A stretch of 64,000 nucleotides of DNA, taken from NCBI RefSeq assembly GCF_000247645.1, contig NZ_AHWA01000002.1:615709-679708 (forward strand). Reading direction: 5' to 3'. Of this stretch, positions 28,141 through 37,030 are shown one piece after another; positions within the stretch are counted from its first letter, which is position 1; each line of letters opens with the position of its first letter. Source of the DNA: Salinibacterium sp. PAMC 21357. GTDB taxonomy: Bacteria; Actinomycetota; Actinomycetes; Actinomycetales; Microbacteriaceae. The translations under genes were made by a program, and so were the position numbers. Under the pieces are notes generated by a model that did not search any database, was not told where the DNA came from, and worked only from the letters and a program-made list of their open reading frames with translations.

Positions 28141-28670
28141 CCGAATCCGAGAATGTGGCTGGCGATGAGCGCGCGGCTGGTGCCAGTGCCGGGTCCGAGA
28201 ACGAGGCCGAGGGTGCGAATGCGACTGAGCCCGCGAAGCGCCCCAAGATTCGCATCATTGCGAAGCCGGCAGTGACTCCGGATGCTCCGGCCGACTCGAT
28301 GTGGGAACTCATCGGCGGTCGCACCACGTTCGAGAAGCTCGTGCGCGAGTTCTACGTGGGCGTGGCGACGGATGAGGTGCTGCTGCCGATGTACCCGGAG
28401 CAGCCCGACCTTGAGGGCGCCATCCAGCGCCTGACCGGTTTCTTGGAACAGTATTGGGGCGGCCCGAACACGTACAGCCAGGAACGCGGACACCCCCGCC
28501 TGCGCCAGCGCCACATGCCCTTCAAGGTGAACCCGGATGCCCGCGACCGCTGGCTACATCACATGCGCAACGCTCTCGACACTCTCGAGTTGCCGCCGCT
28601 CTACGACGCCGAAATGTGGGCGTACCTCGACCGTGCCGCGCACGCCATGGTCAACACGTTCGATGAGTAG
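28137..28670 (+). CDS. glbO: Group II truncated haemoglobin, intact copy
   Basis: 177 residues. A disordered Ala/Glu-rich N-terminus (about 1-40) precedes a TrHb2 globin: [19 protein letters not shown] (helices A-B), [17 protein letters not shown], and the proximal-His segment [18 protein letters not shown]. TrHb2 proteins bind oxygen and are linked to oxidative or nitrosative stress and respiration. It is coupled to mscS by a 4-nt overlap. Two broken copies of this gene follow in the same orientation at 29748-30200 and 37031-37372. Confidence 0.93.
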   Translation: MTESENVAGDERAAGASAGSENEAEGANATEPAKRPKIRIIAKPAVTPDAPADSMWELIGGRTTFEKLVREFYVGVATDEVLLPMYPEQPDLEGAIQRLTGFLEQYWGGPNTYSQERGHPRLRQRHMPFKVNPDARDRWLHHMRNALDTLELPPLYDAEMWAYLDRAAHAMVNTFDE

Positions 28671-28979
28671 TTAGGCGTCTTCGTTTCGGGGATCGTTGGG
28701 ATTGCTCCCGGCCAGCCGAACAAGGTTCGCTGCCCGAGGTTCTTCGAAGCCCGAGTAGACCTCCCCTACCGTTTCGACAAATAGTTCGTATCGGCGCCCG
28801 TTGGCGTGATCCTTTACCCATTGGGATGCTTCGTCGACGTCTGCTGCGTCGAAAACTATCCATGCGTCTAGATTCCACCCTGACGCGGAAGAGCCGGGGC
28901 GTTCCCAATAGTTGACGCGATAGGCCGGACGTTCGAGTTCTTCGAATGCTTCGCTATGCACGGTGGGCTCTGCTTTCAT
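28671..28979 (-). CDS. Conserved-looking protein of unknown function
   Basis: 102 residues from MKAEPTVHSEAFEELE; another ATG lies four codons upstream (28991). It is a small soluble alpha/beta protein with several aromatic residues (YRVNYWERPG, LDAWIVFDAADV) and ends EDA. I do not recognise the family. It stops immediately next to the haemoglobin gene stop (convergent). A TATGCT hexamer just before the second ATG would allow a leaderless transcript. It lies between haemoglobin copies 1 and 2, at the left edge of the accessory region. Confidence 0.6.
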   Translation of the reverse strand: MKAEPTVHSEAFEELERPAYRVNYWERPGSSASGWNLDAWIVFDAADVDEASQWVKDHANGRRYELFVETVGEVYSGFEEPRAANLVRLAGSNPNDPRNEDA

Positions 28980-29049
28980 GCTTGACAGCATAGCGCTCTT
29001 GAGTTTTACTTCTTTCAGTTATTGAGCATTTCTTGAGAAAGGAAAACGA

Positions 29050-29568
29050 TTGAACAGTTGGAGAGCACAGCTATCGGCAGCACTCTTGGTCGCTCTCGTG
29101 CTGACGGTTAGTGGAGTAGTGGCCACCCCCGCAAACGCCGCACCCGCCCTCAAGTGCGAACTGCGAGTTGATAATCCGCATGGCTCCCATCACGTCAAAG
29201 GAACGATAAACGTCACAGCCGAGGTCACTTGCCCGATGGCGATGTCTTCGATCACGCTTCGCACTGAGCTCGAGCGAGTTAGCCCATTGTTCGTTTGGCC
29301 AAGCGATCCCAAAGTCGGAGTCGGCCCAAAAGTTAAGCAGAATGCCGCCAGTCCTTGCACGGCCGGGCCAGCAAACTTCCGAGGGTGGGCCAGAGTCACG
29401 ATCGTCCCGCCGCCCGGCTATGTCCTGACCGGGTCCGGAACACAAGCCAAGTATGGATACACAAAACCCATTGCGTGTGGTCTCAGCAGCGCCCGGGTCG
29501 AGCACGATTATCTAATGAACAAAGAGACACCCGAGCCTGTCTACATAACGTTCGAGAAAGTGACCTAA
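29050..29568 (+). CDS. Secreted protein of unknown function
   Basis: 172 residues from a TTG start preceded by AGAAAGGA. A clear signal peptide (about 1-30, ending ANA-AP) is followed by a beta-rich domain with four Cys residues (about 36, 61, 102, 138), probably two disulphides. No lipobox. The closing YITFEKVT suggests an immunoglobulin-like fold, but I cannot name it. It lies between intact haemoglobin copy 1 and broken copy 2, so it is probably cargo of the first duplicated segment. Confidence 0.65.
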   Translation: MNSWRAQLSAALLVALVLTVSGVVATPANAAPALKCELRVDNPHGSHHVKGTINVTAEVTCPMAMSSITLRTELERVSPLFVWPSDPKVGVGPKVKQNAASPCTAGPANFRGWARVTIVPPPGYVLTGSGTQAKYGYTKPIACGLSSARVEHDYLMNKETPEPVYITFEKVT

Positions 29569-29747
29569 TTACCAAGAGGAACGCTGAGCGTCACGCACGA
29601 CTCTGCGACGGGAGTGCGAGCGGTGCTGCCGAATTATTCCGGAGAATTGCGTCTAGACCCAACATATAGCGCACGCAGCGCCCGCGGCCGGCACGCGGTC
29701 CCTTCTATTCACGGTATCGCTGTCGGCTCGGACCACCCCAACCCACA

Positions 29748-30200
29748 CAATGCAGCTGAGCCCGCGAAGCGCCCCAAGATTCGCATCATTGCGAAGCCGG
29801 CAGTGACTCCGGATGCTCCGGCCGACTCGATGTGAGAACTCATCGGCGGTCGCACCACGTTCGAGAAGCTCGTGCGCGAGTTCTACGTGGGCGTGGCCAC
29901 CGACGAGGTGCTGCTGCCGATGTACCCGGAGCAGCCCGACCTTGAGGGTGCTATCCAGCGGCTGACAGGTTTTCTGGAACAGTATTGGGGCGGCCCGAAC
30001 ACGTACAGCCAGGAACGCGGACACCCCGCCTACGCCAGCGCCACATGCCCTTCAATGTGAACCCGGATGCCCGTGACCGCTGGTTGCACCACATGCGCAA
30101 CGCTCTCGACACTCTCGAATTGCCGCCGCTCTACGACGCCGAAATCTGGGCATACCTCGACCGTGCCGCGCACGCCATGGTCAACACGTTTGAGGAATAG
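29748..30200 (+). pseudogene. Truncated haemoglobin, broken copy 2
   Basis: This segment repeats the intact haemoglobin gene from about codon 30 to the stop, in the same orientation, with about 20 differences over 443 aligned bases. The first 100 or so bases are almost identical, and later differences are mostly at third codon positions. It lacks the original start, has TGG to TGA at 29833-29835, and has lost one C in the run near 30026, which shifts the frame. The pattern looks like a diverged allele from a related strain joined to a locally copied 5' part, not a recent simple duplication. Confidence 0.9.
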
Positions 30201-30305
30201 CCGCTGCTAAGGAGTGGGCCAATCGAGGTCGTGGCCGCCTTTCCGCCTAAGGGCAGTTGAACTTTGCTAGCCTGATCTCACGCGCGACGGTTGGGGGGTG
30301 TGCTG

Positions 30306-33300
30306 ATGCTGGATATCCTCGTTCTCGGGCCGGTAGAAGTTCATCGGGATGGGCACAGTTACCGTCTCGGTGGAGCCAAGCAGCAAGCACTTCTCGCTCA
30401 GCTGGTCGTTGCTCGAGGCCGCCCTCTTTCTCCATCCCGATTGTGCGGTGATTTGTGGGATGAGACTGCTCCTCGTGATCCTGCTCATGCGTTACAAGCG
30501 CGCGTGTCTCGGTTGAGGTCAGCTCTTCCTTCGCTCGATATTGGGTTCGTTAACGGGGGTTACAGTCTTGCCCCGACAGGTTTTCACACTGACACAATGC
30601 GTTTCGAGAATCTGACGGAAGAAGGCGGCTGGCTTCTCGCCGACGGTGGTCTCGTCCAGGCATCTGAACGTTTTCACGAGGCGCTCGAGCTATGGCGCGG
30701 GGCCGCTTTCGCTGATTTACCAGAATCCTTGGCGCTTCAGGCAGAATCAGCACGACTTGAGAAATTGCGGGCTTCGGCGCTGGCAGATCGCATCGATATC
30801 GATCTTTCACTTGGCCGCGAGTCCACTGCTATTCCTGAACTTGCCGCGCTGGTCGAGGAGAGTCCCCTGCTTGAGCGGCACTGGGGTCAGTTGATGACTG
30901 CGCTGTATCGACGTGGTCGCGCGCAAGAGGCTCTCGACGTGTTTGCGCGCGCCCGCGCGATGTCCACCGATCGGCTCGGTGTGGAGCCTAGTGGCGAACT
31001 TGGGCAGCTGCATGTGCGCATTCTGCAAGAACAGCCGTCAGAATCGCTCTTACGCCTCCCGGTAGCAACGCCGGTCTTCTCACCCATCAACAGGGAACTT
31101 GGGCGACCTCCCTCCATAGGCGTGACTTTGAGCTCGAATGACACGGATACGCTCGCGACTTTAGTGAAGCAGCACCGAGCATTGATTGTCACCGGACCTG
31201 CAGGAATCGGGAAGACCCATCTGCTCCGGGCAGTTCGGGCACGGTTCGAGGCTCAGCACTGTCTGGCACCATTTTTGTCCGCAAGCACGCTCAGCCGTTC
31301 GATACCGCTCGGAGTTTTTGCCGGTACTGCGGGTTCCTTCTCAGAGGGATGGAGAACGCCTGCCGCCTTGATCGATTCTTTCACTCGTCACCGATCAACT
31401 ACGGTTCTGCTCGTCGACAATGTGAATCTGTTAGATGAGTCGTCCCTCTTCGTCGTTACTCAGCTCATCAGCACCTCTCGTGTCCCGACGATCTTGGTCA
31501 CGCGGAGCCTGACCGATGCTCCGGCCGAGATACGAACTCTGTACGACAGCGGCGAACTCACTGAGGTCTCAGTCCAGAAGCTGAGCGACGTGGAGGCCTA
31601 CGAGCTGGCCGTCGGTATCACCGGAGGACCTCTGACGCCTGACTCGCGGTTGAGCATCCTCGACGCTGCCGCGGGTAACCCTTTTCATGTGCGCGAGATC
31701 ATCGCCGGTTCGCTGACGGACGGGCTATTAGTGCAGACCGAACACTGCTGGGAACTGCGGGGAAATCCCGTCCCGTCGCCTCGGCTAGCGCAACTGGTTG
31801 GCGCGCGGTTCGACGGGCTCGAGGATGCGAGTGTGGAAGCCGCGGCGCTAGTGGCTATCGCCGGCGAATATCCCGGTGAGGCTCTGGGGGCTGCGCAGCG
31901 ACGTATTCTGGCGCGCGCAGATGTGCTGGTGTTGTCCGATGGCGGGCGGTGGCGCCTCACGAATCCACTGGAGTCTGAGGTTCTTCGCGCCCGATTCTCG
32001 AAAGCTTTGTGGAAGGACCTCACCCGCGAAGTTGTGCAAGTTCTGAAGAGCGATTTAGCCTCAGACATGCCACGGGCGCAACTCCGTGCTCATATTCTGG
32101 CGCTCGATCTTGGCGACCCTGTAGATATCCCTGCGACGATGGCGCTTGCCGAAATGGCCCTTGGAGCGTTCGATGAACGTCTCGCCCTCCGAGCTCTCGA
32201 AGCCGTGATCACACAGGATCCCAAGAATGTTCACGCGTACAGGCTCGCCGGACTCGCGGTTTCGGCACTAAGAATGTTGGATGCTGCTGACGCTCATTTT
32301 GGCAACGCACACCGTTACGCTGCTTCCGAGGCTGAAATCACGGCCGTCGCGTTGGCTCATGCGCAGCACAGCGGTCTTCGGCTTCAGAACCCAAGGAGCG
32401 CACTAGAAATTGTCGAACGAGCGCTCAGCGTGGTCGAAGCGCCGGGCGAATTAGCTCAACTTCACCGCGGCCGGATGCGCTGGTCTGCGGTGGCAGGGAT
32501 GGGCGGCAAGGTTATGCCGCCTCCCTCGATAACCTCCGATGTTGCGGATGCTTCGGGGCTGATGATCGTCGGCGTTTCAGGAGTGATCACAGGCCCGCTT
32601 GATGAAACTCATCGGGCACTCGCGCACCTTCACCAGATTCCCGAAGAAACCATCGATTTGGTTCCCGGTGGCGCTGCCCTCATCGCCCTTACCGAGATTA
32701 TGGCTTTGTCCAACTCGGGTGACGTTGTTGCGGCTCAGCATCGACTTCGGCAGAAGATCGTTGAGGCTAGCACCCGTGCCCTTGAGTCGCTGGGGCAGTG
32801 GGAGTATGCGCTCGGTTTCAGCGAGTTGCTTTCCGGGGATGCGTCGCAGGCGCACGCACTTGCTTTGTCTGCCGTCGGGCACCTCGAATGGCGTGATACG
32901 ACCGGTCTCCTCCCCGCTGCACAAGCACTCACTGCGGCAAGCGCTCTGGCCGCAGGGCACCCTGGCGCGGAGTCGCGAGTCATGTTCGATCGCATTCCCA
33001 CGGCGGCGTCCAGCGACCCCAAAGTCGTAATGCTCCGCGCTTGGGCTGAGGCGCGAATCGCCTGGGCCCAAGGGCATCGCGAAGAGGCGGCACACACTCT
33101 GGTGGAGACGGCGCAGTGGTTGCTCTGGGCACAGCACACCTACTTTGCTGGGATGCTTGCGCATTGCGCGATCCGCATAGGCTGCAAAATGGACGACGCT
33201 GTGGTGGTTCTAGGCGAGGCACATGCTATAGCTGGCGGCGGTCTACTCACCCTGCTCTTGCGTCACGGTGAAGCAACTGTCGCTGGGGACGCGACCGAAC

Positions 33301-33479
33301 TCAACAAGATTGCTCGCGAGGCACATGAACTGGGGCTCGTAGCAACCGCGGCGGATACTTGGGTGTCCTTGATCGCGAGTTCCGGCACTGAGGATCTGCC
33401 AGACCGATTGAAACATCAGCGTTCCGCCGTCGCGCAGTTGCTCACCGAAAAGCCTGCTCTGGTCTCGTGGGTAGCTTGA
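30306..33479 (+). CDS. SARP/AfsR-type transcriptional regulator with NTPase domain
   Basis: 1057 residues from the ATG at 30306 (MLDILVLGPVEVHRDG), after a GGGGGG ribosome-binding tract; an in-frame GTG lies six bases upstream. Order: OmpR-like winged helix (about 1-95, LGGAKQQALLAQLV), BTAD (about 95-240), P-loop NTPase (Walker A VTGPAGIGKTHLL, Walker B VLLVDNVNLLDE), then a long helical TPR-like C-terminus. SARP proteins activate promoters that have direct heptamer repeats. Such repeats occur before both lipoprotein genes downstream, its likely targets. No biosynthetic cluster accompanies it. Confidence 0.88.
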   Translation: MLDILVLGPVEVHRDGHSYRLGGAKQQALLAQLVVARGRPLSPSRLCGDLWDETAPRDPAHALQARVSRLRSALPSLDIGFVNGGYSLAPTGFHTDTMRFENLTEEGGWLLADGGLVQASERFHEALELWRGAAFADLPESLALQAESARLEKLRASALADRIDIDLSLGRESTAIPELAALVEESPLLERHWGQLMTALYRRGRAQEALDVFARARAMSTDRLGVEPSGELGQLHVRILQEQPSESLLRLPVATPVFSPINRELGRPPSIGVTLSSNDTDTLATLVKQHRALIVTGPAGIGKTHLLRAVRARFEAQHCLAPFLSASTLSRSIPLGVFAGTAGSFSEGWRTPAALIDSFTRHRSTTVLLVDNVNLLDESSLFVVTQLISTSRVPTILVTRSLTDAPAEIRTLYDSGELTEVSVQKLSDVEAYELAVGITGGPLTPDSRLSILDAAAGNPFHVREIIAGSLTDGLLVQTEHCWELRGNPVPSPRLAQLVGARFDGLEDASVEAAALVAIAGEYPGEALGAAQRRILARADVLVLSDGGRWRLTNPLESEVLRARFSKALWKDLTREVVQVLKSDLASDMPRAQLRAHILALDLGDPVDIPATMALAEMALGAFDERLALRALEAVITQDPKNVHAYRLAGLAVSALRMLDAADAHFGNAHRYAASEAEITAVALAHAQHSGLRLQNPRSALEIVERALSVVEAPGELAQLHRGRMRWSAVAGMGGKVMPPPSITSDVADASGLMIVGVSGVITGPLDETHRALAHLHQIPEETIDLVPGGAALIALTEIMALSNSGDVVAAQHRLRQKIVEASTRALESLGQWEYALGFSELLSGDASQAHALALSAVGHLEWRDTTGLLPAAQALTAASALAAGHPGAESRVMFDRIPTAASSDPKVVMLRAWAEARIAWAQGHREEAAHTLVETAQWLLWAQHTYFAGMLAHCAIRIGCKMDDAVVVLGEAHAIAGGGLLTLLLRHGEATVAGDATELNKIAREAHELGLVATAADTWVSLIASSGTEDLPDRLKHQRSAVAQLLTEKPALVSWVA

Positions 33480-33746
33480 TCCTGCGACGTTGATCGTCCG
33501 GTGCGGTGCACCCTTGCTCTTCATTGAGACACGATGGCCGCGTTCTTTAAGATGCTGCTGCAGTGGGATTCTGTGAAGCGCTGTCCGCTGATGAGCGACA
33601 TCATCTGATATTCCACCAGCCGACGCCCACATTCGGCTCACGCCGGTCTGCGCTGCCCAGCGGCAATAAAGTGTGAGCGGAATGTGAGTGGCATCGGGTT
33701 GCCTTGAGGATCAGCATTTGTTCGCGGACTAATAGTGAAGGGCATC
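33480..33746. other. Gap between SARP gene and first lipoprotein gene
   Basis: No gene is supported. The interval ends with the TGTGAG direct repeats (separate entry) and a TAATAG hexamer close to the lipoprotein start. A minus-strand open stretch around 33520-33640 has no recognisable product. Confidence 0.45.
33672..33689 (+). promoter_or_regulatory. 11-bp-spaced TGTGAG direct repeat (putative SARP box 1)
   Basis: TGTGAGC (33672-33678) and TGTGAGT (33683-33689) are repeated with a period of exactly 11 bp, one DNA turn. This is the arrangement recognised by SARP regulators. The repeat lies 57 bp upstream of the lipoprotein start. The same element recurs at 34483-34500 upstream of the second lipoprotein gene. 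Confidence 0.55.
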
Positions 33747-34304
33747 ATGCATCGATCTTCAGCTGGAGCCTTGTGGCGGGGCCTCGTCCTCGGGACCGTA
33801 GTCATACTCAGCAGCGCGGCATGTGCATCGGGCGACGGTGCGTCGTCTGATGCGTCAACCCCGTCAGATTCGGCCACGTCGGTGAGTCCTGACGCTTCGA
33901 GCGATGATGCTGAGGTTCTGGCTGACCCCGCGCTGAAGTCGCAAGACCTCGGCGGCACCGTGGCCTGCGGTGACACCGAGTTCACCGATGAGGCGCCGAT
34001 CCCCCAGAACCTTTCCACTCTCGATGTTCCTTTCTATCCGTGTGCGCTCGAGGTGGCCGCCGTCACGGGAACCGATCAGTTTTTCGTGGGTGAGTACGTC
34101 ACCGGTCACGCACTGACCATCGTCAATATGGTCGTCAGAGATCAGTTCGAGGACTCAGATTGGGAACTTATCGATAGATCGGTGGAAGGCTCCAACACCA
34201 TCAGCAGGGCCCAGAAGCCTGGATACTCCCTCGTTGTCGCTGTCGGCCCCGAGCGCACGACCGATGCCGACACCAGCATTCACTACACCCTGCGCACGCA
34301 GTGA
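33747..34304 (+). CDS. Putative lipoprotein, possible SARP target
   Basis: 185 residues from the ATG at 33747, 5 nt after GAAGGG. The signal peptide ends in a lipobox (LSSAAC-ASG), followed by a Ser/Asp/Ala-rich linker (about 30-60) and a soluble domain with two Cys residues. A GTG four codons upstream is possible. No family recognised. The gene lies directly downstream of the SARP gene and of an 11-bp-spaced TGTGAG repeat. Confidence 0.68.
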   Translation: MHRSSAGALWRGLVLGTVVILSSAACASGDGASSDASTPSDSATSVSPDASSDDAEVLADPALKSQDLGGTVACGDTEFTDEAPIPQNLSTLDVPFYPCALEVAAVTGTDQFFVGEYVTGHALTIVNMVVRDQFEDSDWELIDRSVEGSNTISRAQKPGYSLVVAVGPERTTDADTSIHYTLRTQ

Positions 34305-34333
34305 GCACCAAATCAGTCTCTAGAAAGGCAACG

Positions 34334-34470
34334 ATGAAGAACGGACAACATTCACTCGCGCCTAGTCCTTAGCGCTCGTGTTCAGTTCAGGCGTCGCCCT
34401 CAGCGGATGCGCAACAGTCTTGTGCCTTCGTCCGTTTGCCTGTGAGCGACCACCTGCAGCCTTCAACACT
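34334..34470 (+). pseudogene. Remnant of a third lipoprotein gene
   Basis: After GAAAGG, an ATG at 34334 opens a frame that stops after 12 codons (MKNGQHSLAPSP). In another frame, the bases that follow encode LALVFSSGVALSGCATV, a lipoprotein signal peptide with lipobox LSGC. The remaining sequence does not continue as a protein resembling the neighbours. It looks like a frameshifted and deleted lipoprotein gene between two intact ones. Confidence 0.55.
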
Positions 34471-34482
34471 GGATCAGCCCTG

Positions 34483-34500
34483 TGTGAGCGAGTTGTGAGC
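34483..34500 (+). promoter_or_regulatory. 11-bp-spaced TGTGAGC direct repeat (putative SARP box 2)
   Basis: TGTGAGC at 34483-34489 and again at 34494-34500, exactly 11 bp apart, 118 bp upstream of the second lipoprotein gene. A third single TGTGAGC lies at 34441-34447. The half-sites are identical to those of box 1 apart from one base. Confidence 0.55.
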
Positions 34501-34617
34501 GCTAGATGGTGTGCTGGAAGCTACTGGCGCTGCCGTTGGTTCGGAAATTGAAGGCGGCGCCGCGCTACAGGATCAGCGATCATCAATGAGAAAAGAGGGT
34601 CCGGCCCGCCGGCAGCT

Positions 34618-35121
34618 ATGACAACACACACCACCTTAACCAAGTCCACAATCGTGGCGGTAGCTCTGGCGACAACTCTGTCGCTCAGCGGGTGCTTTGC
34701 CAACCCCATTGACCAGCTAACTGACAAGATCGGCAGTGGCATCGCTGAAGAGGGTGCAGAAAAGCTTATTGAAGGAGCCACGGGGAGCGATATAGACATC
34801 GATGCCGACGGAACGATGCCCGAGGACTTTCCGGACGAGGTGCCGATCGTCGACGGAAACATTGAAGCGGCTGTTGGCCTCACGATCGATGGCCAACAAA
34901 CATGGACGGTGACTTTCATCGTCGATGACGCAAGATCGTCTGTCAACGCGGCGCGGAAGACGATTGTTGACGCGGGGTTCGAGGAGAGCCTGTGGAGTGA
35001 CTCCTACCTGATCATGGGCATGTTCTCCAACGACGCCTACCAGATCACTGTTAGCGCGTATGCCGACGAAGATGAACAGCGCGTCACCTATCAGGTCTTC
35101 GAAACTACTACGGACGAGTAG
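34618..35121 (+). CDS. Putative lipoprotein, possible SARP target
   Basis: 167 residues. The signal peptide ends in a lipobox (TLSLSGC-FAN). The mature part has an acidic Asp/Gly/Glu linker (about 55-75) and a C-terminal alpha/beta domain with repeated DAG/DDA segments (VDDARSSVNAARKTIVDAG). I do not recognise the family. It is preceded by the second TGTGAGC direct repeat. Base composition is close to that of the chromosomal neighbours. Confidence 0.7.
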   Translation: MTTHTTLTKSTIVAVALATTLSLSGCFANPIDQLTDKIGSGIAEEGAEKLIEGATGSDIDIDADGTMPEDFPDEVPIVDGNIEAAVGLTIDGQQTWTVTFIVDDARSSVNAARKTIVDAGFEESLWSDSYLIMGMFSNDAYQITVSAYADEDEQRVTYQVFETTTDE

Positions 35122-35135
35122 CAGGGATGAACCGT

Positions 35136-36570
35136 TTAGACGGTCAATCGCGGTAGAGCAGCCACGACATCTCGGTTGACGCCGACGATCTGCGCGATCT
35201 CCTCCACACGGTCCTGCTGTCGGATGAGCTCACCGAGATCTGCGAGTTCTGATCAACGAACGACGTAACTCTGGAGTCGCGTGATCCTTCGGGTTCGCTC
35301 GCAGCAACCCAGTCTGTGTCGGGTCTGGCGCGTCCGGGCCGCGGCGCGGGCGTTGGTGTTCGGTGTCTCCGCCGCCGACTCGGTTGCTGCGTTCGGTGAG
35401 CGCGACGAGCGCTAGGTGTCGGTCGGCGGTCCAGCAAATCAGCTTGCCTTTGTGGTCCTTGTTGCGGCCCAGGATGCCAGCTTCCGCGAGTTGCACGAGT
35501 GCTCGGTGCGCCGCGGCGGGAGAAACGCGGTGCCGCGCTGCGACCGTTTCGATCGTGAGCACTGGTTCGGTGGCTAACGCGTCGAGAATGCGCAGGATGA
35601 CGGCATCGCGGCGAGGCGTTGCCGGCGAGACACCTTCGGCTTGCCGGTACCGAACCAACGCGTCTCGGATTTCATCATCGAGCGCAGCGATGTCGTCAGA
35701 GAGTCGCACTGCATTTGCTGCGGCAAGCTCGGCGGCGTTCGCGAATGCGATGATCCAGTCATCCAGTCGGGGTGGGTCTTTTCGGTACGCGGTGAGCCCT
35801 GCTACGTAGTCATTGACGTCGCCGGCGAAGACAGTGCTGATGGGGATGAGGGTGTTTCTGAGAGCATCCGTGCGGCGAAGAACGGTGTGGATGAGGGCAC
35901 GCCCGGTTCGGCCGTTGCCGTCGATAAAGGAGTGAATGGTTTCGAATTGCGCATGGGCGATCGCTGCGCGCACGACAGGGTTCCCGTGGGTTGCGGTCAC
36001 GAAACGGCTGAGATCGTCGACGAGCCGTCGCACTTCAGATTCTGGCGGGGGTACAAAGTCGGCGCGGAGCGGGCTCCAGCCGGCTCCGCCCACCCAGTTC
36101 TGCTCGGTGCGCAAACCCTCGTCTAACCCGGGTTCAATCACGTGCTGCAGCTGTTCAAGGTCAGCCGTCGTGACGGGGCGTTCTCGGTCGGCGAGAGAGG
36201 CGATTGCTTCCTCCGTGGCGCGGACGTTGGCCACAACATCCAAGGCAACGCGGGTTCCGTGTTGGAGTAATTCTGCGATCGCAAGTTTCTTGGGGGTGAC
36301 CCGGTTGCCTTCGATCCAGGATGAGGAGATGCTTTCGGAGCGGATCAGCAGGTGGTTGAGGTACCCACCGCGTGCGCCGATTCTCTCGTCGGCGCGGGAG
36401 AGAACCGCGAGCGCATCTTCTGCCGCTTGCTGGGCTTCTTGGCCGAGCTGAGGAAGCTGCTCCCCCAGTTCATCGGGCACGTAGGCACGGTAGCGACCGG
36501 GCGCTCGGTCTTTGCGACTGAGGTGTGCGGCATCCTGAGGGTTCCAGAGCAGGTCAACGAAGAAGGCCAT
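35136..36570 (-). CDS. Fic family protein (adenylyltransferase), 3' end uncertain
   Basis: The continuous frame (stop at 35230) gives 446 residues. Active-site loop HSFIDGNGRTGR matches Fic HxFx(D/E)GNGRxxR, and an upstream SSWIEGN segment matches the inhibitory (S/T)xxxE(G/N) helix. A Fic_N-like start and a winged helix (about 330-390) complete it. Fic proteins AMPylate targets and often act as toxins or housekeeping modifiers. The last 60 residues are Arg/Pro-rich and unusual, and another frame beyond 35260 encodes a helical tail (GELIRQQDRVEEIAQ) ending at 35136. The true end may therefore lie there after a frameshift. Confidence 0.8.
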
Positions 36571-36730
36571 GAGAACTGCTCCTAACGTAGGTGACTGGTG
36601 CGCTAAATCTACTTTAGCCGCCCTAAAGGTGATATTGGATGTTCGTCGTCACGTTTGTGGCTTCTGCGCTCGGTCGCGGCATTGGTCAACGTTTCGGCTT
36701 CCCGCGCACGTCAGGGGTTACCGTGAGGGT

Positions 36731-37030
36731 ATGGAGATCACGCTGCAATACTTCGAGAGCTGCCCCAACTGGAAGGTTGCCGATCAGCACATCACCGAAC
36801 TCGTACAAGAGTTCCCGGAGATCACGGTGTCGCGACACCTGGTCGACACGGTCGAAGAAGCTGAGCGCGTGGGGTTCCGCGGGTCACCGAGCATCCTCTT
36901 CGATGGTGTGGATCCCTTTGCCCAGGCGGATGCCCCGTTCGGGCTTGCCTGCCGCCGCTATGTCACCCCGGATGGCTTTGCCGGCGCACCCACTGTTGAC
37001 CAGCTGCGAGAGAAGCTGCGCGGTCTGTAG
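36731..37030 (+). CDS. Thioredoxin-like protein
   Basis: 99 residues from the ATG at 36731 (MEITLQYFESCPNW). The beta-alpha-beta start, a CPNW segment in place of the usual CxxC, and GFRGSPSILFDGVDPF (cis-Pro loop) fit a family of short thioredoxin-fold proteins of actinobacteria. Only one Cys sits in the first loop and another in GLACRRY, so ordinary disulphide reductase activity is doubtful. The stop is followed directly by haemoglobin relic copy 3, so the gene is the last item of that duplicated segment. Confidence 0.75.
   Translation: MEITLQYFESCPNWKVADQHITELVQEFPEITVSRHLVDTVEEAERVGFRGSPSILFDGVDPFAQADAPFGLACRRYVTPDGFAGAPTVDQLREKLRGL

Noticed and set aside
33243..33641. Minus-strand frame at the end of the SARP gene, considered as a transposase remnant
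   Set aside because: No DDE or HTH motif, and it overlaps the SARP C-terminus.
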